In this document: in pieces, positions 33,763 to 45,274 of the stretch
Numbering within the stretch: the stretch's first letter is position 1
How the letters are laid out: the number at the start of each line of letters is the position of its first letter
NCBI RefSeq assembly: GCF_902686445.1
Contig: NC_062232.1
Span: forward strand, 33,126,454-33,190,453
Source: Sciurus carolinensis
Taxonomy: Eukaryota; Chordata; Mammalia; Rodentia; Sciuridae
DNA length: 64,000 bases
Direction of reading: 5' to 3'
Made by a program: the position numbers and the translations under genes
Notes under the pieces: generated by a model
Seen by the model: only the letters and a program-made list of their open reading frames with translations
Databases searched by the model: none
Told to the model about the DNA's origin: nothing

Positions 33763-33875
33763 GAACCGTGTCAGGGCTTTGGCGGTTCTGCTTTGAAAAC
33801 TACTGTATGTGTAATTTTAGAAGAAAATAGAATATGTGACTTCATTTTTTGCTTCACGTCCTACCCCTACCCTTT

Positions 33876-33958
33876 TCTTTTTTCAGAGTGCTGGGGATTG
33901 AACCCAGGAAGAGGCACATGCCAAAGAAGCACTCTCCCACCGAGCTACCCCCCAGCCC
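33876..33958 (-). mobile_element. ID SINE
   Basis: gtgctggggattgaacccag, then gcactctcccaccgagctac. Confidence 0.84.
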
Positions 33959-34002
33959 GCAAGTCAAATTTTAATTCCTTTTACCTTAAAATTGCAAATC
34001 TA

Positions 34003-34217
34003 AGCTGGGCGTGATGGCACACACCCACACACCTGTAATCCCAGCCGCTCTGGAGGCTGAGGCAGGAGGATTGCGAGTTCAAGGCCAGCCTCAGCAATTT
34101 AGCGAGGCCCTAAGCAACTCAGTGAGACCCTCTCTGTAAATAAAAAATAAAAAGGGCTGGGTTGTGGCTCAGTGATTAAGCACCCCTGGGTTCCATCCCC
34201 AGTACCAAAAAAATTGT
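34003..34217 (+). mobile_element. B1-dID SINE
   Basis: agctgggcgtgatggcacac with a duplicated acaccc unit near the start; ID half gggctgggttgtggctcagt. Confidence 0.87.
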
Positions 34218-34689
34218 TTTAAAAATCACAAGTCTGAAGTCTATTACCAATTTTAAGTTGGACTCAGAAGAGTAATCTGTCCGATTCTTTAATACGCTCA
34301 AGTTTTCATATACACTAGGAATTAAATCACTTACAGATTGTTCCTGAACCTAACACTGTAATACCACTACAGTATATTTGATTCATTTCATCTTCACCAT
34401 CTTCGATTCTCAACCTTCCCAAGGTCAAAAGGACACCCTCTGATGAACACATTTTGCCATCAAGGGAGTTAAAGTTTCTTGATCTAAGAAAAAATTTAAG
34501 GCTTTGGAATAAGCACAAGACGGAAACATCTGTACACTGACAGTAAGGCTCTGTAAGTGTAGGTAGCCGTGTGAACACCCCTGTCTCTGAGGGACCCCCC
34601 CACCACTCCAAAGCCAGTTTTGCATCCATTTGCAAATTAATTTCAACATTCCTGATGTATAAATATGTCTATTTTCTTGGCATTCTCCT

Positions 34690-34892
34690 TTATTGGGGGT
34701 GGGGGTGCAGGGATTGAACTCAGGGGTGCTTAACCATAAGCCACATCCCCAGCCCTTCTTATATTTTATTTAGAGACAGGGTCTCATTGAGTTGCTTAGG
34801 GCCTCGCTAAGTTGCTGAGACTGGCTTTGAACTCACGATTCTCCTGCCTCAGGGTCCCAAGCGGCTGGGATGACAGGCGTGCGCCACCACTC
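34690..34892 (-). mobile_element. B1-dID SINE
   Basis: gcagggattgaactcagggg to tgacaggcgtgcgccaccac. Confidence 0.86.
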
Positions 34893-34963
34893 CTTTGAAT
34901 CAGTTGTAATATCTTCACCATCCCCTTGTTTAATTAATGCAGGCAGTGAAACTTATTTTTTTC

Positions 34964-35038
34964 TTGTTGGGGTACTGGGGGTTGAACCCAGAGCCTCATG
35001 CGTACTAGGCAAACACTCTGCCACTGAGCTCCGTCCCA
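34964..35038 (-). mobile_element. ID SINE
   Basis: gtactgggggttgaacccag and gcaaacactctgccactgag. Confidence 0.82.
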
Positions 35039-35234
35039 ATTTTGCCTTCTCTTGGAAATTAGCCTTTAACACTGGTCAACAGCTCATCCTTCCGTGTGGA
35101 TCATATCTATGGCCAGCTAGCAATTGGAAACCAGGAAGCAGGATACGGGACCTGCAGATGTCTAGGAGGAATTCACTTACACCCCAAACCAACCAGCATA
35201 GCCTTTTAATCCTGTTTATTCTTTGTTTTTGTTT

Positions 35235-35314
35235 TTCTAGGGTCACTGGGATTGAATCACCCAGAGCCTCTTGCATGCAAAGCACGCTCTACCACTGAGC
35301 TACCCCCACCATCC
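35235..35314 (-). mobile_element. ID SINE
   Basis: cactgggattgaatcaccca and gcacgctctaccactgagct. Confidence 0.8.
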
Positions 35315-35417
35315 TGATCCTATTTATAATTGCTATGACAACGGAAGATCCAAGGCCATACCCTTCAGGTGGAATTTTTTTTTCTCAATCTCAAGTTCCC
35401 AGTTCAAGGTAAATCCT

Positions 35418-35533
35418 CACCTGATTCTTTTTTTTTTTTTTTTTTTTTTCAGTGCTGGGGATTGAACCCAGGGCCTTGTGCTTGCAAGGCAAGCACTCTA
35501 CCCACTGAGCTACATCCCCAGCCCACCTGATTC
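35418..35533 (-). mobile_element. ID SINE with 10-bp target-site duplication
   Basis: cacctgattc occurs at 35418-35427 and 35524-35533, bracketing a reverse ID with a long T tract. Confidence 0.9.
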
Positions 35534-35647
35534 GTTTGTAACCTCCTCTGTTTCAGCTCTGTCATCGATGGGAGGAAAGGAAAATGTGTAGCTGCCATTC
35601 ATGTTGCTGAAACACTTGATTGGATTCAATTAACCTATTTACCGCCT

Positions 35648-36133
35648 GTGGTGGTTTTAAAATATGTCCACAAATTCTTTGATTCTCCTCCCTTCAAAAG
35701 GTGGAGCTTAATTTTCCTCCCCTGAGTTGTGGACTGTAATTAGTGACTTGCTTCTAATGAATAGAATGTGACAGAAGTGACTGTATGCGACATCCAGTAT
35801 TAGGATATAACAGGCGCTATGGCTTCCTCTTTGCTCTCTGGGGGAATCCAGCTGCCAGGTCATAGGGACATTTAAGCAGCCCATGTGTGGAAGAACTGAG
35901 GCCCCCTGCCCACAGCCTTGTGAGGGCGCCATCTTGGAAGCAACCTCAGTCGAGCCTTCAAATGACTCCAGCTCCAGCTGACATCTTGACAGCAATCTCA
36001 TAAGAAACGCCGAATCAGACCTGTTCAGCTAAACTCTCCCCAAATTCCTGACTGCAGGAACTCTGAGATAATAAATGTTTGCTGTTTCAAGCCATTGAGT
36101 TGTGGGGTGTTTTGTGACGCAACAGTAGACAAA
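35648..36133 (+). mobile_element. MLT1-like LTR, nearly full length
   Basis: ggttttaaaatatgtccaca, cttcaaaaggtggagcttaa, gcgccatcttggaagcaacc, then gagataataaatgtttgctg carrying the LTR AATAAA and gagttgtggggtgttttgtg at its end. The order matches an MLT1 LTR. Non-coding. Confidence 0.78.
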
Positions 36134-36845
36134 TAATTCCCAAGTCAGTCTTGCGTTGGGACACAGCTTTAAGCCATCCTAACAACACTAAACACTTTGC
36201 TCGGGTGGTAGGTGTCCCTCTTTCACCCTCCAACGCAAGACATTCACCTATTTACTCCCAATCTTGAAAACTATTTTCTAAGAGTCCCAGGGAATAACCT
36301 AAAGCACATTACAGAGAGTGAGAGAAAAGAGGGAACATATATAGCAAAATAAAGTTTCCGGCATAAAAGTGATAATAAACCAGCAGAAGCAGTAAAACAG
36401 TTTTAAATAGTTCTTTTGATCACTTTGCAGTTGAAAGTCGGATCTTTGTAAGAATTCATTAGCATTTTAACTTACAGAGAGGAACCATTCTTGAGGGTAG
36501 AGTCAAAACGAAACAAAACACACAGTCATACCCTATAAGAAGCCACCAAAAGTGTGAAAAGAAAAACCAGGATGATTAAGTTGTGGAGGAGTGAATCTCC
36601 TATAGGTATGCCCCAAAGTGCTACTTAGAGATAAAACAACTTCCTTTCTCTCTGCACTGGTATTTTTTCAACAACTGAAATGATAAAACATTTGAAGTGT
36701 GACCTAAATGACTCAGGTTGCTTCCTGTCCCAAAAGCAGGGACATTATAGGGTAGCTAAGACTCTCCTTCACAAGAGTAGGAGGTTCATCTCATATTCAA
36801 ATGATCTAGTCCTACTCCTTTCTAGGTGTTTACATGGGACATAGG
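36134..36845. other. Intergenic AT-rich sequence, no gene seen
   Basis: No SINE and no ORF of note; unclassified. Confidence 0.45.
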
Positions 36846-36846
36846 A

Positions 36847-36847
<1 letters not shown>

Positions 36848-36888
<41 letters not shown>
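36848..36888. repeat. (GT)n microsatellite
   Basis: About 20 uninterrupted GT units. Confidence 0.97.
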
Positions 36889-36889
<1 letters not shown>

Positions 36890-36982
36890 CGTTCCCACAT
36901 TCCTCCACTAATAATTTGAGTAAATGTATAATTAAAATGCAATTAATTGATTTTTTTAAAAAGTATAAGCAATAAAAAAACA

Positions 36983-37190
36983 AGCTGGGTGTGGAGGCGC
37001 ACGCTGCAATCCCAGCAGCTCGGGAGGCTGAGGCAGGAGGATCGTGAGTTCCAAGCCAGCCTCAACAACTTATTAGCAAGACCCATCTGAAAATAAAAAA
37101 ATAAATAAAAAGGGCTGGGGATGGGGTTCAATGGTTAAGCGCCCCTGGGTTCAATCCCTGGTACCAATAATTAAAAATAAAAGAATAAAC
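36983..37190 (+). mobile_element. B1-dID SINE
   Basis: agctgggtgtggaggcgcac; ID half gggctggggatggggttcaa; AAAT tail. Confidence 0.86.
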
Positions 37191-37211
37191 ATAAAAACCA
37201 GAACTGGAGAA

Positions 37212-37296
37212 TTTGTTTTTCTTGTGGTACTGGGGATGGAAGCTGGGCCTTGTGCATGCTAGGCAAGTGCTCCACCACTGAGCTGTATCGCCAGCC
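37212..37296 (-). mobile_element. ID SINE
   Basis: gtggtactggggatggaagc, gcaagtgctccaccactgag. Confidence 0.82.
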
Positions 37297-37415
37297 TCAG
37301 GGAGAATTTAGCTACTAGAAAATGAGGAGATAATATGAAGGCCATAGGAGGAATAATTTTTTCCCTAGCAATTTGTGAACATTCAATATTCATTCATTTG
37401 AACAATATTTATCGA

Positions 37416-37588
37416 GGCCAGGTGCAGTGGCTCATTCCTATAATCTCAGCCACTTGGGAGTTTGAGGCAGGAGGATTGCCAATTTGAGGTGAACTCCGGC
37501 AACTTGGGGAGACCCTAAAATAAAAGGGTCTGGGGTGCTCAGTGGTAGAGCACCCCTGGAGTCTGTTCCCAGTACGACACACACAAAT
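37416..37588 (+). mobile_element. B1-dID SINE, shortened
   Basis: ggccaggtgcagtggctcat; the junction between halves is deleted; gggtctggggtgctcagtgg. Confidence 0.82.
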
Positions 37589-37831
37589 TGTTGAGTAGCT
37601 ATTATAAACTAGAAGACAATGATCCAAAAACATGTAAGACAAAACCCATTGTTAAAGACACTCCTAGGCTGGTAGAGGGAGACTGGGGCATAAATAGCAG
37701 TGACATGCAATAGAGTGTCATAACAGCTTTAATAAAAGTCTTTGTAGGTTACTAGGTATCTAGGCAACTGAGATTGTATATACATGTTCACCAGAAAGCA
37801 TGGCTGACAACAGCGCTTTGGTAATGGCCTC

Positions 37832-38040
37832 AGCAGGGCACGGTGGCGCATGCCCATAATCCCAACAACTGGGAGGCTGAGGCAGGAGGATGGAAAGTTT
37901 GAGGCCAGCCTGTGCGGCTAAGTGAGACCCTAAGCAACTTAGTGAGACTCTGTGTCTAAATAAAATATAAAAAGGGCTAGGGATGTGGCTCAGTGGTTAA
38001 ATGCCCCTGGGTTCAATCCTTGGCACCAAAAAAAGTCAAT
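37832..38040 (+). mobile_element. B1-dID SINE
   Basis: gcagggcacggtggcgcatg; ID half gggctagggatgtggctcag. Confidence 0.87.
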
Positions 38041-38134
38041 AAAACAAAACCAGGCCAAATTGACTTATGCAGTTAGAAGTCAGGATAAGTTTCCCTTCTG
38101 AGGGGGAGGGGGGCGTAATGATGGGAGGTGGCCC

Positions 38135-38292
38135 AAAGGGGCACCTCTAGGAGACAGGGAATGTTCTGTTCCTTAATCTGGGTGCTGCTTATGTACAGAG
38201 GCGACAAGTCTCTTCGTTTATGAGAAGTCACTGAGCCGTGTGACTTACACTTGCGCTTTCTGTACGTGAGCAGTACATCAATAAAATGTGTT

Positions 38293-38297
<5 letters not shown>
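38135..38297 (+). mobile_element. L1M 3' end fragment
   Basis: ccttaatctgggtgctgctt, then gcgctttctgtacgtgagca and acatcaataaaatgtg resemble the terminal part of old L1M elements. Confidence 0.5.

Positions 38298-38335
<38 letters not shown>
38295..38335. repeat. (CA)n microsatellite
   Basis: About 19 CA units at what looks like the 3' end of an L1M fragment. Confidence 0.96.
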
Positions 38336-39042
38336 CACAGAAGTCCTCCCTTGGGAACGGTGGGTGGACCAATGAGGAGCGAGAGGGCAGGGCAGGGGAT
38401 TTCAGGAGAACTTCCTGGAAGAGGCGCTGCAGGTGTGGCGTCCACAGGGCGGTCCAGTCCAGCCTCGGCATGAGGAGGGGACATGTGCAGGCAAGGGAAG
38501 CAGCCCCGGCCCTGGCGCCGGGAGCCGGGAAAGTGGGTCTGATTGCTGGCACGCTTTGATCAGAGAAGCTTCGTGGCTCCTGGCTCACCCGCGTCTCTTG
38601 GGGGCGGGATGACATTTGGGTTCTAGGACCTCCCTCGGACAGCCAGCCCAGCCGTGGGCGCCAGCGACAAGCAGGACTGAAGGCTGAGAGGACCTTCCAA
38701 AATATGGTCCAGGCGGGGGCCGGCCCGGGTGCGCTGGGAGGAGGGGAATCTAAGGGACAGGAAGAGGAGCTCCAGGGACTGCGAGAACCCCGGAGCAAGG
38801 CGGGGGATGAAAGGACAGGTATTTTTAAAGCTTCCGGTTACACGTATAAAAATACAGTCTGTTCAGCTTTCTATAGAGACAGCTTCCCTGAATTCTTAAG
38901 GAGGCCAGAATTGGTCATCAAAGGGATGCCCCGATTTCTCTCTAAAATAGGGCTTCTTAACTTGGCATCCGCACATGGAATTCAGGGGACTTGTGAACTT
39001 GGATGGCGGGGCTTCTCCTTTTTCTGTTCATTAACCTTGAAT
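38336..39042. other. Intergenic unique sequence, no gene seen
   Basis: GC-rich patch, with an AT-rich part near 38820-38880 (cacgtataaaaatacag). The 241-codon minus frame at 38073-38798 runs through the CA repeat and is not credible as protein. Confidence 0.45.
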
Positions 39043-39241
39043 TGGCTGGGCGCCAGGGGCACACGCCTGTCATCCCAGCAGCTGGGGAGGCTGAGGCAGG
39101 AGGATCACAAGTTCAAAGTCAGCCTCAGCAACTTGGTGAGGCCCTAAGCAACTCAGCGAGACCCTGTCTCTAAATAAAATATACAAAAGGGCTGGGGAGG
39201 TGACTCAGAGGTTATGAGCCACCAGGTTCAATCCCCAGTAC

Positions 39242-39272
<31 letters not shown>
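39043..39272 (+). mobile_element. B1-dID SINE with 32-base A tail
   Basis: tggctgggcgccaggggcac; ID half gggctggggaggtgactcag. It is flanked by cttgaatt at both ends, a likely short target-site duplication. The long A tail suggests a young insertion. Confidence 0.88.
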
Positions 39273-39276
<4 letters not shown>

Positions 39277-39609
39277 GAATTTCAATTTAACATTTCCTTT
39301 GGTCATCCGTGTACAAAACAATTACCACAGTGTTAGCGGCCCCTGTGACTTCAGCACCAATCAAAGTCACAGATATTTTCATATCAGATTACAATTGATT
39401 CAGGTATCTCAATATATTGATTGCACTCATTGCTAACTCAAAATTATGATATTTGTTAGGCCTGTTGCTGGATCTTATTATTTAATTCATAATTAAATAG
39501 TCTTTCTACATTCATTAGTGTTGCAGTTATCTATACTGTGTAACAAATTACCCCCAAATTTAATGGTTAAAACAGCAATGATCATAACAATAACAAACAT
39601 TTATTTTGC

Positions 39610-39822
39610 TTTTTTGGTGGGGGGCTACTGGGGATTGAACTCAGGGACAATTTACCATTGACTCACATCCCCAGCCCTTTTTATTTTTTATTTAGAGACA
39701 AGGTCTCACTAACTTGCTTAGGACCTCTCTAAGTTGCTGAGGCTGGCCTCAAATTTTCAATCCTCCTGCCTCAGCCTCCCAGGCTGCTGGGATTACAGGC
39801 ATGTGCCACAACACCGGGCATT
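39610..39822 (-). mobile_element. B1-dID SINE nested in MLT1
   Basis: ctactggggattgaactcag to tgggattacaggcatgtgcc. Confidence 0.86.
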
Positions 39823-40007
39823 TCTTTTGCTCTTGAATCTGCAATTTGAACAGAGGACGGCAGAATGTTTTATCTCTTTCTGCTCCAGGGAAAGTCAGAA
39901 GTCTCAGGTGGGATGACCCAAATGACTGGTGGCTTCTTGGGCATCCTTGCCTCTCTGTTCCTCTTCAGAGGAACAGACCTGACCTCTACCTCCGTGCCCC
40001 ACACCCC

Positions 40008-40207
40008 CTCTTGCAGTGCTAGGAATTGAACACAGGCCCTCACGCAGGGGTTCCTAGGCAGGTGTTCCACCACTCAGCTACACCCCCAGTTTATTTTATT
40101 TTGAGATGGGTTCTCACTAGGTAGCCGAGGTTGGCCTCAAACTTGCCATTCTCCTACCTCAGCCTCCTGAATCGTGGGGATCATAAACATGCACCGCTAT
40201 ACCTGGC
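40008..40207 (-). mobile_element. B1-dID SINE, old
   Basis: gtgctaggaattgaacacag, gagatgggttctcactaggt, gcaccgctatacctggcc; more diverged than its neighbours. Confidence 0.8.
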
Positions 40208-40433
40208 CATAGCTGGGCTTCCTACGTGATAGCTCACAGTCCCCAAAAGAGTGTCACAGTGTGCAGGGTGGAATCTGGCAGACTTCCTCTGCACTAGCTT
40301 TTGAAGTTCCAGAATGTTGCTTCTGCCATGTTCTCTTGGTCAAACAAATCTCTTACTAAGGTCAATCCTACACATAAGAGGAAGGGTCGTAAATCCCACC
40401 TCTCGGTAGGGGAAGTGTCAAAGATTTGTGGTC

Positions 40434-40535
40434 ACTGAGCATGGTGGTGTAATCCCAGTGACTGGGAGGAGACTGAGGCAGGAGGATCGCAAGTTTGAGG
40501 CCAGCCTCAGCAATTTAGCAAGACCCTGTCTCAAT
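40434..40535 (+). mobile_element. B1-half-only SINE
   Basis: ctgagcatggtggtgtaatc to caagaccctgtctcaatg; no ID half. Confidence 0.78.
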
Positions 40536-40547
40536 GTATTTGTTTAT

Positions 40548-40626
40548 TTCTGAAGTACTGGGGTTGGAACTCAGGGCCTCACACATGCCAAGAAGTGCTT
40601 ACCCTTGAGTTATACCTCCAGCCTGC
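40548..40626 (-). mobile_element. ID SINE
   Basis: gtactggggttggaactcag, cttacccttgagttatacct. Confidence 0.78.
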
Positions 40627-40659
40627 TGGATACTCGCTCTCAAAATAATAAATTTTAAA

Positions 40660-40745
40660 AAGAACTGGGGCCGTGGCTTTGTGGCAGAGGGCTAGCCTAG
40701 CATGTGTGAAATCCTGGGTTCTATCCCTAGCATGGAAAAAAACCA
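40660..40745 (+). mobile_element. ID SINE
   Basis: aactggggccgtggctttgt, gtgtgaaatcctgggttcta. Confidence 0.78.
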
Positions 40746-40816
40746 AAAACTAATTTTCACCCACAATGACTATATCACGTGGGTTTTTAGTATTTTGATA
40801 ACTACATTTCAATACA

Positions 40817-41150
40817 TAGGTTGAATCTCCATTATCCAAAATAGTTGGGGCCAGAAGTGTTTCAGATTTTGGATGTTTTGGATATTGGAATATGTACACA
40901 TGCATAATGAGATGTCTTGCAGAAGAAACCCAAGTCTAAAGACAAAATTTGTGTTTCATAGGGAACTCTTCTGTACACAGCCTGAACATAAATGTACATG
41001 ATACTTGTCTGCCTGTATTTTGACTGCAGCCTTTCACATGAGGTCAAGTGTGGAATTTCCCGCTTCTGGCATGACGTCAGTTTTCAAACAGTTTCGGATT
41101 TTGGAGCATTTCAGATTTTGAATTTTCGGATTAGGGATGGTCAACCTCTA
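40817..41150. mobile_element. Non-autonomous Tc1/mariner-like DNA transposon relic
   Basis: About 330 bp bounded by inverted termini: ggttgaatctccattatcca at the left and the reverse complement pattern gattagggatggtcaacc at the right, with TA at each outer edge. The interior has the agaagtgtttcagattttgg and tttggagcatttcagatttt motifs of a mammal-wide mariner/Tigger-type element. No transposase ORF. Confidence 0.72.
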
Positions 41151-41184
41151 ATGGATTACCTTTGTAATCTTATTATTGTATTGT

Positions 41185-41406
41185 TTTTTTTTTTTTCTTT
41201 TTTCTTTTTGTACCTGGGATTGAACCCAGGGGGGTTTAACCACAGAGCCACATCTCCTGCCCACCCCCCTTTTTTTAATTGAGGCAGGGTCATACCAAGT
41301 TGCGTAGGGCCTCGTTAAATTGCTGAGGCTGGCCTCAAACTTGCCATCCTCCTACCTTAGCCTCCAGAGTTGCTGGGATTACAGGCATGCGCCACTGCGC
41401 CTGGCA
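41185..41406 (-). mobile_element. B1-dID SINE
   Basis: T-rich tail, tacctgggattgaacccagg, and tacaggcatgcgccactgcg. Confidence 0.88.
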
Positions 41407-41942
41407 TATTCTATGCATTTTAAAACATAATTCTTAGAAGGGCTCATAAGCTTTATCAGACAGACCAAAGAGTCCATGATGGAGAATCTCTGCTCCAAAA
41501 GGTCCCCCTCATTATAAGCATTCTCTTGTCCACTCCCGGTGGCCTTAGCCCTACAGCGGTGGCGGTATAGCATAGCGGTGGAGTCCCATGGTGTTTGAAT
41601 TCCCTAGGGGCCCTCTCTGCATGTCTCAAGCAGGTGACGAAATTCAGAATTTGCTTTGCCCGGGGCCTGTCCGCCTCACTCCTGAACAGCACAGCGCTGA
41701 GGCAGAGGCTTGGGTCCTCCGGCATATAGTGACCTTTCCTGCTACACCATCATTCACAAACATCTGTGACTTTGGCAGGGTCACAGAATTTTCCAGAGCC
41801 CTAGATGCTAGGCTATGTTTGAGGTAGTACTGTGACTTGGCCATATTTTCCTTATTTTTAGTAATAATAATAGTAATAATAACAACAACAACAATAACAG
41901 AATCAACACCCTCCAATGAGAGAGAAGTAGTGCATGTCTAGG
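41407..41942. other. Intergenic sequence, no gene seen
   Basis: A TAA/CAA-rich simple stretch lies near 41860-41898; otherwise unclassified. Confidence 0.4.
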
Positions 41943-42166
41943 ATTTTTTATTTTTATTTTTATTTTTGGTAGAGGAGCACCCAAAAAGAGCCAGGGGTAC
42001 TTACCACTGAGCCACCTCCCCAACCCTTTTTATATTTTATTGAGAGACAGGGTCTCGCTGAGTTGCTTAGGGCCTCACTAAATTGCCGAGGCTGGTTTTC
42101 AACTTGCCATCCTCCTGCCTCAGCCTCCTGAGCCACTGGGATTACAAATCTGGGCCACTGAGCAAA
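41943..42166 (-). mobile_element. B1-dID SINE, ID half diverged
   Basis: ATTTTT-repeat tail, a disrupted ID half with an inserted caaaaagagcc, then a normal B1 half. Confidence 0.82.
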
Positions 42167-42229
42167 AGTGGATATTTCATTCTTATTTGTTATTCATCTA
42201 TTTGGTGCTAGAGATTGCACCCTTGATTA

Positions 42230-42344
42230 TTTTATTTTATTTTTAGTTGCAGATGAACACAATACTTTTATTTATTTGAGGATGGAGCCCAGTGCCTCAT
42301 GCATACAAGGCAAGTGCTCTGCCACTGAGCTATACCCTCAGCCC
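42230..42344 (-). mobile_element. ID SINE, long-tailed variant
   Basis: Carries the extra tagttgcagatgaacacaat segment seen in four other ID copies here, then gcaagtgctctgccactgag. Confidence 0.82.
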
Positions 42345-42365
42345 TAGTTTATGTTTTCTATTTAT

Positions 42366-42573
42366 TTATTTTTTTTCTGATACTGGGGATTGAACCCAGG
42401 GGTGCCCTATCACTGAGCCACATCCCCAGCCCTTTTTATTTTTTATTTAGAGGCCGGGTCTCGCTACATTGCTTAGGGCCTCGCTACATTGCGGAGGCTG
42501 GCTTGGAACTTGGCGATCCTCCTGCCTCAGCCTCCCATGTCGCTGGGGTCTAAGACATGCGTCACCCAGGCTC
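42366..42573 (-). mobile_element. B1-dID SINE
   Basis: tactggggattgaacccagg, gaggctggcttggaacttgg. Confidence 0.86.
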
Positions 42574-42867
42574 TGGATTGTTTTCAAACCAAACAATACA
42601 ATCCAAGAAAATCTTTTTTTTTTTTTTCTTGGTAATGGTATTGCTGCTTTCAAGAAATGATCTGTCTGCTTTACAGATTGCCCAATTAAAATGATAGGAA
42701 ACAGGGACAGGAAAAAACCCAGGGGACATGGGGATGGGCAGGAAAGATGTCAGTGTGAGGGAGAGTGGCCCAGAACAGCTGTAGAAGGGAAATGGAACTT
42801 TCTAGGCGTTGATGAGCTGGGAAGTGTAACATAGCTTCTTCGGGGTTTATTTTGTTGTTTTCTTGGA

Positions 42868-42970
42868 TTTTCCCCCCGATAGGGGTTCTGTGTCGTCCAG
42901 GCTGGCTCCCAACTCCTGGCTCAAGTGATCCTCCCATCTCAGCCTCTAAATAGCCGGAGCAGCATAAGGT
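42868..42970 (-). mobile_element. Old 7SL-derived monomer (PB1/FLAM-like)
   Basis: caggctggctcccaactcct, ggctcaagtgatcctcccat: the pre-B1 7SL-monomer pattern without an ID half, older than the B1-dID copies. Confidence 0.6.
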
Positions 42971-43546
42971 TTCTAAGGTCAAATTCACGGCTGCCCGAAT
43001 TCTGAAATTCTGCAGGGCTTCTTATTTCCCGAAAGATGCTGGATAGTTTCATTAACTCGGAAACAAATAAACAAACAGAATAAAGCAGCGGCCTTTCTGC
43101 TCTGGGCCTCCGGGAGGGAACAGTGGCTTCGTTGTGGTGGCTCTTTGCTCACAGGGAAGAGCTGTAATTCTGCACATCGAACCCCGGCCTTCCCTGAGCC
43201 CAGCCTGGTACAAGTGCTGAGAGAACACAAAGAAAACTCTCTTCAGCTTCCAAGATCTTGCAATTTAGTGACAGACAATACAAATTCCTCCAGGTAGGTT
43301 GCCCGGGATACAAATTGGCCAGTGTGTAGTGAGTGACCCAGGCCAAAGACATGGGATTGCTTTCCTCCTTGAAACTGGTAATTAGGGAACCCAGGCCAAG
43401 GCTCTCTACACCCTTGCTGGGAAGTCATTGTGTGCGACCACGGAGCAGACCTTGGTCCTTATCTTCAGGGAACTTAGGACACCCAGGGCGGAAATGTAGT
43501 GCGCCTGTCAGGAAAAGAAATGAGCCGAGACCCAGTTTCTTCTACC
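42971..43546. other. Intergenic unique sequence, no gene seen
   Basis: No repeat family or coding frame is recognised. Confidence 0.45.
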
Positions 43547-43736
43547 CAGGATTGAACCCAGGGCTGCTTAACCACTGAGCCACACCCCCAGCCCTTTTTT
43601 GTATTTTATTTCTAGACAGGGTCTTGCTGAGATGCTTGGGGCCTCGCTGAGTTGCTGAGGCTGGCTTTGAACTTGAGATCCTCCTGCCTCAGCCTCCACA
43701 GCCGATGGGATCACAGGCCTGTGCCACCGTGCTGCT
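43547..43736 (-). mobile_element. B1-dID SINE
   Basis: cccaggattgaacccagggc to gggatcacaggcctgtgcca. Confidence 0.86.
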
Positions 43737-44795
43737 GTTTTTATTTCTTTTCAGAGTCGCCATGGTGGGGAGGGCTTTCAAAAGGGCTAAAAGAGGCAGG
43801 TTTGGGGGTGAAGTCACAGCTCTGGGGGAGGGAAGATTTGGAAAGATTCCCACAGAATTGGTGGCCAGCGCCTGACAGAGGTCGTTTCGATGGGGCGTGT
43901 GGAAGCTTTGGCAGGAGGGAGAGAGGCGGGGGAGCTGGGTTACCTGAAGACCTCACAGAAGGGCGCAGGTTGGTCTCCGTTTCTGCTCTGCTGAGGCTTC
44001 AACCTGGGAGCGGAAGAGGAAGGCAGTTCTGAGGATGCTTTAGCCAAAAACACAAGGAAGGGCTATGAAAGGGAGGGGACAAGTGGAACAGGTGACTTGC
44101 GAGAAGTGGAAGGACACCTGATTGGGGACTTCAGATAACAGGGTATCTTGTCATACAGGCCACAGTCAGGGAGAGGCTGGAGTTGAAAATGTCAGAGTGG
44201 GTGGAGACAAGGCCTAGTATGTGGAAAATGGCAATCTTCCAGAAAGTTCTGCTCGGAACAGAACATGTCTCCCCACCCACATCCACGCCCTCTTAAGGTA
44301 AGGCCACGCCCACACACACCATCCTCCCAGCCATATCCCCTCTGCCTGCCCTTGGACACACCTTTTCTTTTCCAGGTGCCAAGGCCTTGCAGTCTGACTT
44401 TAAGTTGGGGACACACAGTGAGCAAGAATCAGGCTAATCAGTAAAAGTTAGCCCAGTGAAAGTCTAGAAGCAAAGTCAAGAGGTCAGGACAAGTTGGTGG
44501 AGACTCTGGTGGAGAGGAGAGGGTTTGTACAGGGCAGGGGCAGAGGCCAAGGGAAGTGAGAAGAAGGGAGGAATTTAAGGGAAAGCAGAAGTTTCTAGAA
44601 GTCCTGGTGGTTGTACCAGATCCCCTAATGCCTAGGACCCTAATGTGAGGCAACGTTTTAGTCAAGACAGTGAGAGCTTTGGAGGTCTTGTGAGATTTGG
44701 GGCCTAACCATATGTCTGATCCTCCTGATGGGCCGCCATGAAAGGTGTCAGGGGGTGACTGGGGATAAGATCCAGAACGCAGGAGATTGACATCC
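43737..44795. other. Intergenic unique sequence, no gene seen
   Basis: About 1 kb, SINE-free, purine-rich plus strand. Frames up to 142 codons show no domains. Confidence 0.45.
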
Positions 44796-45030
44796 TTTTT
44801 TTTTCTTTTACTTTTCTTTCTTTCTTTTTTTGGTACCAGGGATTGAACCCAGGGACACTTAACCACTGAGCCACATCCCCAGCCCTTTTTATATTTTATT
44901 TAGAGACAGGGTCTCTCTGAGTTGCTCAGGGCCTCACTCAGTTGCTGAGGCTGGCCTTGAACTTTCTATCCTCCTGCCTCAGCCTCCTGAGCCAGCTGGG
45001 CTTACAGGGGTGCAGCTCTGTACCTGGCTG
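44796..45030 (-). mobile_element. B1-dID SINE
   Basis: CTTT-rich tail, taccagggattgaacccagg, and ttacaggggtgcagctctgt. Confidence 0.88.
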
Positions 45031-45274
45031 ACTTTCTCATTATGACATGAGAAGGGGGATCCTACAGTGAGCCATTTGTCCCGAGAATGTTCCTCATGGG
45101 AGATTTGCTGATTGCATCTCCCAGGGTGATGCTTAATAGAGTTCTCTGACTCCTACTCCATCTCTCGTAAGCTCGTACAGAAAATGAAAGACTCGATCGG
45201 ATCTGGATTTGAGTTTTCTTTGGAGCAAGACTACGCCATAGAAATTATGTTCCATCAAGAACTTGCTTCTCAGT

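Larger units (their letters stand above)
39525..40433 (-). mobile_element. MLT1-like LTR carrying two SINEs
   Basis: cagttatctatactgtgtaa and gtttatttt-type start, ending with cccacctctcggtaggggaa and gtgtcaaagatttgtggtca. SINEs at 39610-39822 and 40008-40207 interrupt it. Confidence 0.65.

Noticed and set aside
38073..38798. 241-codon minus-strand open frame
   Set aside because: A third of its middle encodes the (CA)n microsatellite as Val-Cys repeats, and it begins in unrelated unique DNA.
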